Shown: positions 8,544 to 16,817 of the stretch, in pieces
Layout of the letters: each line of letters starts with the position of its first letter
Position numbering within the stretch: position 1 is the stretch's first letter
Source: Alistipes sp.
GTDB taxonomy: Bacteria > Bacteroidota > Bacteroidia > Bacteroidales > Rikenellaceae
Assembly: GCA_017547175.1 (NCBI GenBank)
Contig: JAFYQI010000009.1
Coordinates: 1-48,028 of the forward strand
Direction: 5' to 3'
DNA length: 48,028 nt
Notes under the pieces: model-generated
What the model saw: the letters and a program-made list of their open reading frames with translations, nothing else
Databases searched by the model: none
What the model was told of the DNA's origin: nothing
Program-made: the position numbers and the translations under genes

Positions 8544-9059
8544 TTAATCAATAAGTCCTTCAGGAAGAATAAACTTGATGGTGCGGGCTTCGAAATCGAT
8601 GCCGCCGATCATCTCGTCAACGGCCGGAACCAGCACCTCGCGATCCTCGATCTCAAGCTCGAACAGCGGGTTGATTTCGCTGTCGATGTAGTCGATCAGT
8701 CGTCCCGTGAAGGTTCGCTCGCTGCCCATCTCCAAGATGGCTGCGTCGAAGCCGATGAGGTCCTCGAGGTAGAACTCATCCTCATCGCGCTCCTCCTCCT
8801 CCTCCAGTTCGATCGAGAACTCTTTGCCGATGAGCTCTTCGGCGCGACGCTCCGTGTCGATGTCGGCGAAGCGCACCGAGGCTCCCGAAGCACCGACCAG
8901 ATCGAACTGCTCGCAATAGAGGGGAACCTCCAAGCCGTCGATGACGACAATGAGCGGGGTGGTGTCGGGGTCAAAGTTTTCGGGGAACGACTCGTAGAGG
9001 GTGAGGCGTAATCCGCCACCCGTGCCAAAGAGTTTGTTGATGCGACCGCAAGGTGTCAT
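8544..9059 (-). CDS. rimM: Ribosome maturation factor RimM
   Basis: Protein of 171 residues. The N-terminal RimM barrel starts with CGRINKLFGTGGGLRLTLY, the family's G-R-I...H/F-G..G pattern, and includes DGLEVPLYCEQF. The C-terminal PRC-barrel contains FELEIEDREVLVPAVDEMI and the typical ending KFILPEGLID. RimM binds S19 and assists 30S head assembly and 16S processing. An acidic run (ELEEEEERDEDE) links the two domains. rimM is first in an operon with mnmA and has a near-perfect promoter 25 nt upstream. In many bacteria rimM is next to rpsP and trmD; here rpsP is 4.6 kb away on the same strand. Confidence 0.9.
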   Translation of the reverse strand: MTPCGRINKLFGTGGGLRLTLYESFPENFDPDTTPLIVVIDGLEVPLYCEQFDLVGASGASVRFADIDTERRAEELIGKEFSIELEEEEERDEDEFYLEDLIGFDAAILEMGSERTFTGRLIDYIDSEINPLFELEIEDREVLVPAVDEMIGGIDFEARTIKFILPEGLID

Positions 9060-9083
9060 AGCTGAAATTTAGAATTTGTGATT

Positions 9084-9115
9084 CAAAGATACGAAAAATA
9101 AGCCGAAAAAACAAA
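9084..9115 (-). promoter_or_regulatory. Promoter of rimM-mnmA
   Basis: Exact Bacteroidetes promoter on the minus strand: -33 TTTG (9115-9112), 20 nt, -7 TATCTTTG (9091-9084). Transcription would begin near 9077, about 18 nt before the rimM ATG. The -33 box lies inside the T-rich tail of the pot terminator just upstream. Confidence 0.85.
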
Positions 9116-9154
9116 ATAAGAGACCCAAGCTGCCATGTTAGACAACTTGGGTCT
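9106..9154 (-). terminator. Intrinsic terminator of the pot operon
   Basis: AGACCCAAG (9121-9129) pairs with CTTGGGTCT (9146-9154). On the minus strand the stem is followed by a T-rich stretch (TTATTTTGTTTTTT). It lies 27 nt after the potD stop and directly abuts the rimM promoter. Confidence 0.85.
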
Positions 9155-9181
9155 TATCCTTGATCTATCTCTGCGACCAGC

Positions 9182-10510
9182 CTACCAACGTCTGTTGCGA
9201 CGGCGGCGACGACGCACCTTGCGGATAATGCCTACCACGAGCAACACGCCAAAGACAAGCAGAATAAAGATTACCATGCCGTTGTTGAGGTTGTCGCCCT
9301 TCACTCGCGACCACATCTCCAACAGATTGGCCGTGCGAGCGCCACTGTCGTGCATCATAGCGCAACGGTCGATCACCTTCTTGTCGGGATACATTGCCGG
9401 ATTGATCACTACACTATCGGCATCCTCGCCAAAGAAGTAGCGGACATCCATGGGCTCCTCCAGCCCTGCCTCCACGGCCGACTCCGACATGTAGTCCATC
9501 ACCTCCGGGGTTGCAATCACGCTCACATAACCGATCGCATCCATGTTGCGAATGGCGTTCTCGGGCTTGCACATGAAGTTGATGAAATAGGCTGCGGCCT
9601 TGGTGTTTTTGGCATACTTGGGAATGACCCAACCGTCAAACCAAACAATGCTGCCCTCATCGGGTACCACATAATCCAACTCGACACCTACCGTTTCGGC
9701 CTCGTCAATAGCCCACACGGCATCGCCACTCCACGACAGATTGAGCCATGCTTTCTCCTTGGTCATGATCTCCTTGCCAAAGTCAGCCTCCCAACCCGCT
9801 ACATAGGGCTTTGCCTTCTTCAGCAGGCCCTCCACCAGGGCAATCGACTCGTCCGAGGAGTCATACATCAGCGAGTCGAGTTTAACCGCACCGCTCGCCA
9901 GCTCCTCCTGCTTAGCATAGATCAAAAGCGGGCAATAGACATCGCGGAAGGCATCTTTGATGAGCAGTTTCTTCGAGAATTTAGGATTCCACAACGCGCT
10001 CCACGAACTAACCTCCTCGCGCGCAACATACTTCGGGTTATACAAAAAACCCGTCGTACCCCACATATAGCCTACGGCGTAGTCGTTGGCGTTTTTGCCA
10101 CTGCCGTCGATCTTGTTAAAGACCTCGTGGATATAGGGTGATACGTTGCCCAGATAATTCGGCGTGTCGCCAAAATCCTTGTTGATCGGCAGTAGCAAAT
10201 CGTTGCGCAACATGCGCTCGATGATATACTCCGAGGGGCACACCACATCGAAATCCTCCTTGCCGCGCTCGATCTTGGCCAGCATGATCTCGTTGATGTC
10301 AAAGAGCTGATAGACCACCTCCACCTCTTCGCCCGTCTCTTCGAGATACCACTCCTCAAACTCGGTCAACAAATCCTCGTCGATATAGTCGGCCCAATTG
10401 TAGACCTTCAAGATCGACGAACGGCTGTCATCAACTCTACAACCGGTCAATGCCGACAATGCAAAGCCCATTGCCAGCAACCAGGTTACTATAACATAGC
10501 ACTTTTTCAT
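9182..10510 (-). CDS. potD: Polyamine ABC transporter substrate-binding lipoprotein PotD-like, with C-terminal membrane anchor
   Basis: Protein of 442 residues. A lipobox LTGC ends the signal sequence (Cys about residue 23), so it should be a lipoprotein. The mature start ILKVYNWADYIDEDLLTEFE is the classic PotD/PotF opening, and later PSEYIIERM and YAVGYMWGTTGFLYN fit polyamine binding. Binding delivers spermidine or putrescine to the PotB/PotC permease. The oddity is the C-terminus: after the binding fold there is a hydrophobic helix (GMVIFILLVFGVLLVVGII) and an Arg-rich tail (RKVRRRRRRNRRW), making the protein about 90 residues longer than E. coli PotD. It is last in potABCD, and its ATG overlaps the potC stop (10507-10510). 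Confidence 0.9.
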   Translation of the reverse strand: MKKCYVIVTWLLAMGFALSALTGCRVDDSRSSILKVYNWADYIDEDLLTEFEEWYLEETGEEVEVVYQLFDINEIMLAKIERGKEDFDVVCPSEYIIERMLRNDLLLPINKDFGDTPNYLGNVSPYIHEVFNKIDGSGKNANDYAVGYMWGTTGFLYNPKYVAREEVSSWSALWNPKFSKKLLIKDAFRDVYCPLLIYAKQEELASGAVKLDSLMYDSSDESIALVEGLLKKAKPYVAGWEADFGKEIMTKEKAWLNLSWSGDAVWAIDEAETVGVELDYVVPDEGSIVWFDGWVIPKYAKNTKAAAYFINFMCKPENAIRNMDAIGYVSVIATPEVMDYMSESAVEAGLEEPMDVRYFFGEDADSVVINPAMYPDKKVIDRCAMMHDSGARTANLLEMWSRVKGDNLNNGMVIFILLVFGVLLVVGIIRKVRRRRRRNRRW

Positions 10511-11310
10511 CGTAAAGTCTCCTCCTTACGGCGGTTACGCTCGGCTCGGATATTGATCACCACGAGCAGCAACAGCACTGTTGCAAAAATAATGGTTGAG
10601 AGCGGACGCAGCTCGGGAGTCAGACCACCCTTGCGTGCGTCGGCATAGATATAGGTCGAGAGCGTCTCCAGACCCTCGGTGCCGATCGTGAAGATCGTAA
10701 CGGCAAAATCGTCAATCGAGAGGGTGAAGGCCAGGATAAATCCGCTGATCATACCGGGCTTGATTTCGGGTATCAGCACCTTACGCAAGGCCTGAAACGG
10801 CGTCGCACCCAAATCCAAAGCAGCCTCAAAGATGTTGGGATTCATCTGTTGCAGACGCGGCAATACACAGAGTACGACATAAGGCGTACAGAAGGTGATA
10901 TGTGCCAAAATAACCGTCATGTACCCCTGCGAGATACCCAGACTGACAAAGAGCAGGAAGAGCGAAATACCCGTAATGATATCCGGATTCAGCATCGGGA
11001 TATTATTCAGCGTATTCAGTACCGTCCTCTTGTGTCCGCGCAGTCGATCGATACCAATTGCGGCCACGCTTCCCAATACGGTCGATACAACCGCCGAAAT
11101 CAGGGCGATAATCAACGTGTTCTCGATCGCGCTTACCAACGAATGGTGAGCCCCACTCTGAAATAACGAGGTGTAGAGTTTTGTCGAAAAACCGGTCCAG
11201 TTACCCAATACCTTAGCCTCGGTGAATGAGAAGATGGCGATGATAATAATTGGAGCATACAGTAGCGCCAACAGCAGCCATAGGTATGATTGTGCAATAA
11301 ACTTCTTCAT
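10507..11310 (-). CDS. potC: Polyamine ABC transporter permease PotC
   Basis: Protein of 267 residues, an inner-membrane permease with about six hydrophobic segments, the first directly after MKKFIAQSY. The cytoplasmic coupling loop reads EAALDLGATPFQALRKVLIPEIKPGM, the EAA signature of binding-protein-dependent permeases, which docks onto PotA. The segment FTLSIDDFAVTIFTIG is typical of PotC. The start ATG shares one base with the potB stop (TGATG at 11310), and the stop overlaps potD, so translation of the operon is tightly coupled. Length and topology are normal for the family. Confidence 0.94.
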   Translation of the reverse strand: MKKFIAQSYLWLLLALLYAPIIIIAIFSFTEAKVLGNWTGFSTKLYTSLFQSGAHHSLVSAIENTLIIALISAVVSTVLGSVAAIGIDRLRGHKRTVLNTLNNIPMLNPDIITGISLFLLFVSLGISQGYMTVILAHITFCTPYVVLCVLPRLQQMNPNIFEAALDLGATPFQALRKVLIPEIKPGMISGFILAFTLSIDDFAVTIFTIGTEGLETLSTYIYADARKGGLTPELRPLSTIIFATVLLLLVVINIRAERNRRKEETLR

Positions 11311-12107
11311 CAGATAATTCCTCCCTCATTGGATGCCCTATCCTCTCCATTATCGCTAAAGAGATCGGTGGCAAAGATTATCAACAGCATAATGAGCGAC
11401 AAGGCCGCACCATAATTCCACATGCCGTTGTTGATGTTCTCCTGGATGGTCGTTCCGAACAATTTGATGTTGTTCATCGTGAGCAACTCGGCAATGGCAA
11501 AGGTGGAGATGGTGGGCATAAAGACCATCATAATGCCCGACATGACACCCGGCATCGAGAGCGGTAATACCACCTTCATAAAGACGGTCAGCGGGTTTGC
11601 GCCCAAATCCTGCGCAGCCTCGATGTAGCTATGGTCCATCTTCGACATCGTGTTGTAGATCGGGTAGATCATAAACGGCAGGAAGTTATAGACCATACCA
11701 AATATGAGCGCCCCCTCACCCAGTGGCAGATGCATGAAGTCGAACAAGGCGACGGTGGCCAAGGTGCGCACCAAGATATTGATCCACATCGGAAGAATAA
11801 ACAGCACCACCATCACACGCGAACGGCACAAGGTTCTGTTGCTCAAAATATAGGCTGCAGGATAGCCCAACACGATGCATAAAATAGTCGTGATGATGGC
11901 TATGCCTATCGAATAGACAAACGTATTGGCGGCCTCCGGATTGGAAATGAACTTCGAGAAGTTGGCCAAGGTAAACTTGCCCGCATCATCTTGAAAGGCA
12001 TAGATACCAATCAATACCAATGGAAGCACCACGAACACAAGCAGAAACAGGAAGTAGGGAAAACTCCAACTGCTGCGTTTCATAAACAACTTAAACAACC
12101 ACTTCAT
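11310..12107 (-). CDS. potB: Polyamine ABC transporter permease PotB
   Basis: Protein of 265 residues, the partner permease of PotC. The N-terminus has a basic cytoplasmic stretch (KLFMKRSSW) followed by a long hydrophobic helix (FPYFLFLLVFVVLPLVLIGIY is the core). The coupling loop is EAAQDLGANPLTVFMKVVLPLSMPGVMSG, the EAA motif that contacts the ATPase. It starts 21 nt after the potA stop and overlaps potC by one base. Gene order potA-potB-potC-potD is the same as in E. coli, which supports the assignment. Substrate preference between putrescine and spermidine cannot be read from the sequence. Confidence 0.94.
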   Translation of the reverse strand: MKWLFKLFMKRSSWSFPYFLFLLVFVVLPLVLIGIYAFQDDAGKFTLANFSKFISNPEAANTFVYSIGIAIITTILCIVLGYPAAYILSNRTLCRSRVMVVLFILPMWINILVRTLATVALFDFMHLPLGEGALIFGMVYNFLPFMIYPIYNTMSKMDHSYIEAAQDLGANPLTVFMKVVLPLSMPGVMSGIMMVFMPTISTFAIAELLTMNNIKLFGTTIQENINNGMWNYGAALSLIMLLIIFATDLFSDNGEDRASNEGGII

Positions 12108-12128
12108 CTCTCTACGGCTATAGGGTCG

Positions 12129-13511
12129 TTATACGAAAGTGATCCGCAAATCATCGGGCTGAATACGAATTCCTACGATATCGCGATCATCCCATACGTC
12201 GTGCGTATCCACATAGACATTGTCGTTGTTCTCGGTGCGTACGGTAAGGTGATAATGGTCTCCCTTGTACAGGATAAAGCGTACATCACCCATAAGGGTT
12301 CCATCCTCCTTGTTGTCCATCAGCTCAATCTTGTCAAAATCGACCTCGACGAGCACCTTCTCACCTCCTGCGACATTGGCCACCTCGTTGCAGACGAACG
12401 ACGTACCCAAAATCTCGACATGCGTAGCATCCACCATCGTACCCTCGAACTTATTGCACATGCGCTCTTTACGCATTACGTGGATATCCGATGGCTTGAT
12501 GATCATGCTCACGGTTTGCCCCACCTCGAAGGCGTTATAATCCTGGATCATGATCTCGTAACCATTTGCAGTAAGTACCGTCATTTCGTAATGCACACCC
12601 TTGAAGATACACGACTGCACTACACCCTCGAACTGTCCCGAGTCGGTATGCGCCATGATATAGACATCTTCAGGACGGATGACGACATCGACGGGGGCAT
12701 TTTCGCCAAAGCCCTCATCAACGCACTCAAACTCCAGCCCCATAAATTCGACTGCTTTGTCGCGGATCATCTTGCCATTCAAGATGTTGCTCTCGCCGAT
12801 AAAGTCGGCAACAAAAGCATTGACAGGCTCGTTGTAGATGTCGGTCGGCGTACCAATTTGCTGCACCTTGCCCTCGCTCATAACCACAATGGTATCACTC
12901 AACGTCAAAGCCTCTTCCTGATCATGAGTTACATAGATGAAGGTGATGCCCAAAGACTTGTGCATATCCTTCAGCTCCATCTGCATATCTTTGCGCATTT
13001 TCAGGTCCAATGCAGCCAAAGGCTCATCCAGAAGCAGCACCTGCGGACGGTTGATAATGGCACGTGCAATAGCAACACGCTGCTGCTGACCTCCCGACAA
13101 AGAGTTCACATCACGCCACTCGTAGTCGGTCATGCCGACCATCTTCAACGCCTTGCGTACTCGAGTCTCGATCTCATCGGCCTTTACCTTTTTGAGCTTT
13201 AGGCCGAAAGCGATGTTGTCATACACGTTCAAATGGGGGAAAAGCGCATAACGCTGGAATACGGTATTGACGGGACGTTCGTGGGGAGGTACGTCGGTGA
13301 TATCTTCACCGGCAATACGAATCTCACCCTCATCGACGGTACCAAATCCTGCTAAAATACGTAACAGGGTAGTCTTACCACAACCCGAAGGACCCAAAAT
13401 CGTCACAAATTCCCCCTTCTTCACATAAAGGCTTACGTCATTCAAGACGCACTTCTCACCAAATGATTTTGATATATGGCTAAATTCGATAATGTAGTTC
13501 GAATCTTTCAT
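12129..13511 (-). CDS. potA: Polyamine ABC transporter ATP-binding protein PotA
   Basis: Protein of 460 residues, the ATPase of the Pot importer. Walker [10 protein letters not shown] is at 40-48, the signature LSGGQQQR at 138-145 and Walker B LLLDEP at 159-164. The C-terminal regulatory part carries OB/TOBE-type strands ([11 protein letters not shown]... and a second set ending [14 protein letters not shown]). It is about 80 residues longer than E. coli PotA (378), apparently from an extra TOBE-like module. The frame is open 120 nt further upstream, but the ATG at 13511 ([10 protein letters not shown]) gives the usual ABC start. It is first in potABCD. No exact promoter box was found in the 146-nt gap upstream. 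Confidence 0.94.
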   Translation of the reverse strand: MKDSNYIIEFSHISKSFGEKCVLNDVSLYVKKGEFVTILGPSGCGKTTLLRILAGFGTVDEGEIRIAGEDITDVPPHERPVNTVFQRYALFPHLNVYDNIAFGLKLKKVKADEIETRVRKALKMVGMTDYEWRDVNSLSGGQQQRVAIARAIINRPQVLLLDEPLAALDLKMRKDMQMELKDMHKSLGITFIYVTHDQEEALTLSDTIVVMSEGKVQQIGTPTDIYNEPVNAFVADFIGESNILNGKMIRDKAVEFMGLEFECVDEGFGENAPVDVVIRPEDVYIMAHTDSGQFEGVVQSCIFKGVHYEMTVLTANGYEIMIQDYNAFEVGQTVSMIIKPSDIHVMRKERMCNKFEGTMVDATHVEILGTSFVCNEVANVAGGEKVLVEVDFDKIELMDNKEDGTLMGDVRFILYKGDHYHLTVRTENNDNVYVDTHDVWDDRDIVGIRIQPDDLRITFV

Positions 13512-13602
13512 CTCCCTAAGTATATTTTTAAAAGACAACTCCGCTTTTTTGAGCTTCGCAAGCCTAAAATCAACTCTTGTTATACGATGACTTAAGACAA
13601 TG

Positions 13603-13637
13603 AAGGGCGTGTCCAATAAGTTGTTGGACACGCCCTT
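13603..13637 (-). terminator. Probable terminator of rpsP
   Basis: A 14-bp perfect stem AAGGGCGTGTCCAA (13603-13616) / TTGGACACGCCCTT (13624-13637) lies 20 nt beyond the rpsP stop. The tail on the minus strand is only moderately T-rich (CATTGTCTT), so termination may be partial and some read-through into potA is possible. Confidence 0.7.
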
Positions 13638-13657
13638 TGTTCGGTCTTGCTAAAGGA

Positions 13658-14188
13658 TTACTCCTCCGTAGCAGCCTCCGTAGCCTCCTCCGAAGCCTCA
13701 GCAGCAGCCTCGGCAGCAGCAGCCTCAGCGGCAGCCTTCTTCTCAGCGATAGCCTTAGCGCGCTCCTCGTTGATCTTAGCCTCAGCAGCCAAACGAGCCT
13801 TCTCGGCCGACTTAGCGTCCGTAGCGAGCTTGTTGGCCTTAGCCTCGATCTTACCCGACTTAGCCTCTACCCACTTGTTGAAGCGAGCCTCAGCCTCAGC
13901 CTCCGTGAATGCGCCCTTAGCTACACCACCCAACAGGTGCTTCTTGTAGAGAACACCCTTGTACGAAAGGATGGCACGGCAGGTATCCGTAGGTTGTGCG
14001 CCTTTGAGTAACCAACCCAGTGCTTGCTCGAAGTTCAGGTCGATCGTAGCAGGATTCGTGTTGGGGTTGTAGGTACCCAACTTCTCGATGAATTTACCAT
14101 CACGTGGCGCTCTGCTATCTGCGGCAACGATGTGATAGAAGGCATAACCCTTCTTACCGTGACGTGCCAGACGAATTTTAACAGCCAT
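13658..14188 (-). CDS. rpsP: 30S ribosomal protein S16 with long Ala/Glu-rich tail
   Basis: Protein of 176 residues. The first ~85 residues are S16 ([42 protein letters not shown]). The remainder is a charged, Ala/Glu/Lys-rich, likely helical extension ending [11 protein letters not shown]. coli S16 is 82 residues; as far as I recall, a tail of this kind is usual in Bacteroidetes. The frame is open to 14368, but the ATG at 14188 begins the canonical N-terminus. It has its own promoter at 14251-14282, where transcription would start near 14244. Function: binds 16S rRNA and stabilises the 30S body. Confidence 0.96.
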   Translation of the reverse strand: MAVKIRLARHGKKGYAFYHIVAADSRAPRDGKFIEKLGTYNPNTNPATIDLNFEQALGWLLKGAQPTDTCRAILSYKGVLYKKHLLGGVAKGAFTEAEAEARFNKWVEAKSGKIEAKANKLATDAKSAEKARLAAEAKINEERAKAIAEKKAAAEAAAAEAAAEASEEATEAATEE

Positions 14189-14250
14189 ATTGCTATAAAA
14201 TTTTGTAAAGGTTAATAAAAAACGCTCAGCCTTTCGGCTTTTTTCGGGTG

Positions 14251-14282
14251 CAAAGATAAGGCGAGTATTTGGATTTTCCAAT
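14251..14282 (-). promoter_or_regulatory. Promoter of rpsP
   Basis: On the minus strand, -33 ATTG (14282-14279, one mismatch), 20 nt, and an exact -7 TATCTTTG (14258-14251). It lies 62 nt upstream of the rpsP ATG and supports the start at 14188, because the longer frame would begin before the promoter. Confidence 0.75.
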
Positions 14283-14365
14283 ACATCGAATCGAAAAAAA
14301 CGTTGAAAAATAAGGGAATTCCGATTCCGAAAGTGGCTAAAGGACGTTTCTAATCTGATGATATG

Positions 14366-14394
14366 CAAAAAGCACTCCGCAAGGGGTGCTTTTT
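14366..14394 (-). terminator. Terminator directly after tRNA-Arg
   Basis: AAAAAGCACTCC (14367-14378), loop GCAA, then GGGGTGCTTTTT (14383-14394) forms a short GC-capped hairpin whose minus-strand 3' side ends in five T. It begins 2 nt after the tRNA 3' end, so the tRNA is the end of its transcript. Confidence 0.85.
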
Positions 14395-14395
14395 G

Positions 14396-14469
14396 TGATC
14401 GCGGAGCGGCTCGAACGCTCGACCGGCAGCTTAGAAGGCTGCTGCTCTATCCAACTGAGCTACGCGACC
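14396..14469 (-). tRNA. tRNA-Arg (anticodon TCT)
   Basis: Read on the minus strand, the 74-nt sequence folds as a full cloverleaf. The acceptor GGTCGCG pairs with CGCGATC (one G-U), the D-loop region is GTAGCTCAGTTGGATAGAGC, the anticodon stem GCAGC/GCTGC encloses CTTCTAA with anticodon TCT, and the T-arm contains GTTCGAGCC. The discriminator is A and the CCA end is not encoded. It decodes AGA (and AGG by wobble). It has its own promoter (14525-14555) and a terminator 2 nt downstream. Confidence 0.96.
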
Positions 14470-14524
14470 AGGGCGAAGGCGGTTACAGTTTATTGAAAAT
14501 CTATCTCTTTCCCGCTTAGCGGTG

Positions 14525-14555
14525 CAAAATTACGCATTTTCCGACCAAAAGCAAA
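14525..14555 (-). promoter_or_regulatory. Promoter of tRNA-Arg
   Basis: Exact match on the minus strand: -33 TTTG (14555-14552), 19 nt, -7 TAATTTTG (14532-14525). Transcription would start near 14518, about 49 nt before the mature tRNA 5' end. The site lies just beyond the stop of the M23 peptidase gene. Confidence 0.8.
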
Positions 14556-14577
14556 CTTTTCGGCAGAAAAACCGTCG

Positions 14578-16305
14578 TTAATGGCGATAGCTTCCTTCCC
14601 GGATGGCACTGTTGCCGGCCGAATCGATTACCGTGAGGCGGTAGTGGTGTGATCGATCCTCGGCCGGATGGTCGAAGTGGTAGACCAAGATGCCGCGACT
14701 CGGGTAGCGGTCGCAGGGGCGCCATTCGCCGTCGATCTCCAGACTCCAAGAGGCAATTCCCGAAAAATTGTCTGCGACTTTGAAGGTGAGCTGCTTACTC
14801 AATGCCGCGCCGTCGTTGAAGATGGGGTGGATGGTGGGCTCCTGGATATCTGCCACCACAAAGTAATCGCCTGCCGTGCGGGTCGTTGCGCTGACCTCGC
14901 CATGGCTGTATTTACCCCCTACAGCAACTGCTCGATCGCGCCAGTTGCGCACCGCAATCATCGCGCGAGTGCGCAGGCTGTCGGGGATGTAGGTGTGAAT
15001 TACGACGGTGGCTGCCTTACGCAACGGGGTGTGGGTGTCAAGTACCCGATAGGCGGGAGAGAGGGCCACAACTCCCGAGTCGATTTGCGGAATCACCCCC
15101 GGCTCAATGCGTGCATAGGTTGATTCGTAGAGGGCCTTGGCCGGCAGGTGTATCGAGAATTCCGCTCCGTGGCGAAGTTCTTTGGCGTGCTGCATCGGGA
15201 TCATGACCCAGGTCGAGTCTTTCGGCTCGGCCATATAGTCGGTCGTGCGTCCTTTGATCATAAAGGTGAGCGTAGAGCGGTTGCCGCAATCATCATCGCA
15301 GGTGAGTCGGACGGTGCGCACCTCCTCGGCGTGGGTGCGAATCAGACCGCGCTCGATCAGTGTCGGATAGCAGAACGAGGGGGCACCCTCCAGTTGAGCC
15401 AAACGAATTGTCTCGTTGCGCGATCCGAGCTGCAAGCCATAGTGGCTCACCGCATCGCACGAACTTGAGTAGGCGTGGGTGAAGTGGTCGATCTGAAACT
15501 CGAAGCAGGTTTTACCATCCACCTCCATACCGATTCGGTGGACGGCAAAGGTGTTTTGTACTCCGTTGCGGCGATCCGTTACCTCGGCGACGAAGTAGCC
15601 CTTGCGTCCGACGGGAAGCGGCTCTTCGTGGGTGAGGCGGTAGCGCCCTTCCAGCTCGCGTACAACGGCGTAGCTCTCCATAGGTCGATGGATGCATACC
15701 CCCTCGGCAAGCGAGTCGATCTCCACGTAGTGCAGCTTCATGAAGCGGGGCGGTAATGAATCGATCGGGCAGATGATCCCCTCGCTCACCACGTTGCGCA
15801 GTCGCTGATCCTGCGTGTCGCGCAACTCGTAGTGTAGGTGCGGACCTCCCGACGAGCCGCTGTTGCCCGAATAGCCGATCAGCTCACCCTGCTTTACGGG
15901 GAACTGCTCGGGGGTAAACCAACGATCGACGCTGTTCGATTTGCGGCGATAGCGGTCGGCCTGCATCAGGCTGTCGATGTCGGGACGGAAACGGTTGAGG
16001 TGGCCATAGACGGCTGTTTGGCCGTTATGGAGCGTCAGGTAGATGGCACGACCATAACCGCCCGCCTGTACCGAGATGCGTGAGACGTAGCCATCGGCCA
16101 CGGCTACAAGGGGTTTACCCTCCACGCCGTCGGTCTTGATGTCGATGCCGGCGTGAAAGTGACCCGGACGCATCTCACCGAAATTGGCCGAATAGAGACC
16201 TGCCACCTCGCGGATGGGGTAGATATAGTCGGTGGGGTTGAGCAGATTTTGCGCCGTTCCAATACTGGGGATCAGGGCAAAAATCAGCAGGAGTATTCGT
16301 CGCAT
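14578..16305 (-). CDS. Exported M23-family (LytM-type) peptidase
   Basis: Protein of 575 residues. A signal peptide covers about residues 1-18 (cut after GTA before QN). The LytM/M23 zinc peptidase core follows: H51 and D55 in GHFHAGIDIK are the HxxxD ligands, and H156/H158 in GPHLHYEL form the HxH motif. Such enzymes cut peptidoglycan cross-bridges, or act as activators if degenerate; here the ligands are intact. The remaining ~400 residues are a large beta-rich C-terminal region with no motif I recognise, ending in TVIDSAGNSAIREGSYRH, which resembles an Ig-like strand pair. The frame is open upstream within recX, but the ATG at 16305 gives the signal peptide. It overlaps the recX end by 22 nt. 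Confidence 0.88.
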   Translation of the reverse strand: MRRILLLIFALIPSIGTAQNLLNPTDYIYPIREVAGLYSANFGEMRPGHFHAGIDIKTDGVEGKPLVAVADGYVSRISVQAGGYGRAIYLTLHNGQTAVYGHLNRFRPDIDSLMQADRYRRKSNSVDRWFTPEQFPVKQGELIGYSGNSGSSGGPHLHYELRDTQDQRLRNVVSEGIICPIDSLPPRFMKLHYVEIDSLAEGVCIHRPMESYAVVRELEGRYRLTHEEPLPVGRKGYFVAEVTDRRNGVQNTFAVHRIGMEVDGKTCFEFQIDHFTHAYSSSCDAVSHYGLQLGSRNETIRLAQLEGAPSFCYPTLIERGLIRTHAEEVRTVRLTCDDDCGNRSTLTFMIKGRTTDYMAEPKDSTWVMIPMQHAKELRHGAEFSIHLPAKALYESTYARIEPGVIPQIDSGVVALSPAYRVLDTHTPLRKAATVVIHTYIPDSLRTRAMIAVRNWRDRAVAVGGKYSHGEVSATTRTAGDYFVVADIQEPTIHPIFNDGAALSKQLTFKVADNFSGIASWSLEIDGEWRPCDRYPSRGILVYHFDHPAEDRSHHYRLTVIDSAGNSAIREGSYRH

Positions 16306-16817
16306 AATTGTGCTGCTTGTGAAAGTTGTTTTTGAGCGGCATCGAGGACCGTTTCGTACTCGTAGCCGAGCGAAAGACCGTAGCGAATCAGCTTGGCTTT
16401 CAGTTCGTAGGGCGTTTTGGCCTTCAGGGTGCGGAGTTTGCGTTGCAACTGCTCTTCGAGGCGATCGCGCAGACGATCCGTATCCAGATCGGCCAACGCC
16501 TCGCGGATGATCTCCTCCGAGATCTCCTTGCGCTTGAGTGCCGTGCGAATTTTGTAGGCGCCCCAACCGCTCAGGTTGAGCTTCTCGCGCACGAAGAGGT
16601 TGGTATAGCGGCGGTCGTCGATGAAGCGGTCCTTGACCAGTCGGGCTACAATCGTCTCGGCTGCCGTTGGATCAACGCCCCAACCCCGCATCAGACGACG
16701 AGCATCGCCTTCGCACTTCTCGGCACGCGCACATAGCCGCATGAGCGAGGCGAGGGCCTGCTCGGGACTCTTTGTGCGGGGCTTATGGTCGGTTATCGGG
16801 TGCTTTTTTGGCCACAT
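16284..16817 (-). CDS. recX: Regulatory protein RecX
   Basis: Protein of 177 residues with the three-helix repeats of RecX: LMRLCARAEKCEGDARRLMRGWGV, then LVKDRFIDDRRYTNLFVREK, then YELKAKLIRYGLSLGYEYETV. RecX binds RecA filaments and tunes recombination. The residues FIDDRRYT are a family hallmark. No recA is in the window. Its start overlaps the prmC 3' end by 25 nt and its end overlaps the M23 gene by 22 nt, so it lies inside a densely packed operon. The annotation rests on motif pattern and length; confidence is good. Confidence 0.88.
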   Translation of the reverse strand: MWPKKHPITDHKPRTKSPEQALASLMRLCARAEKCEGDARRLMRGWGVDPTAAETIVARLVKDRFIDDRRYTNLFVREKLNLSGWGAYKIRTALKRKEISEEIIREALADLDTDRLRDRLEEQLQRKLRTLKAKTPYELKAKLIRYGLSLGYEYETVLDAAQKQLSQAAQLCDEYSC

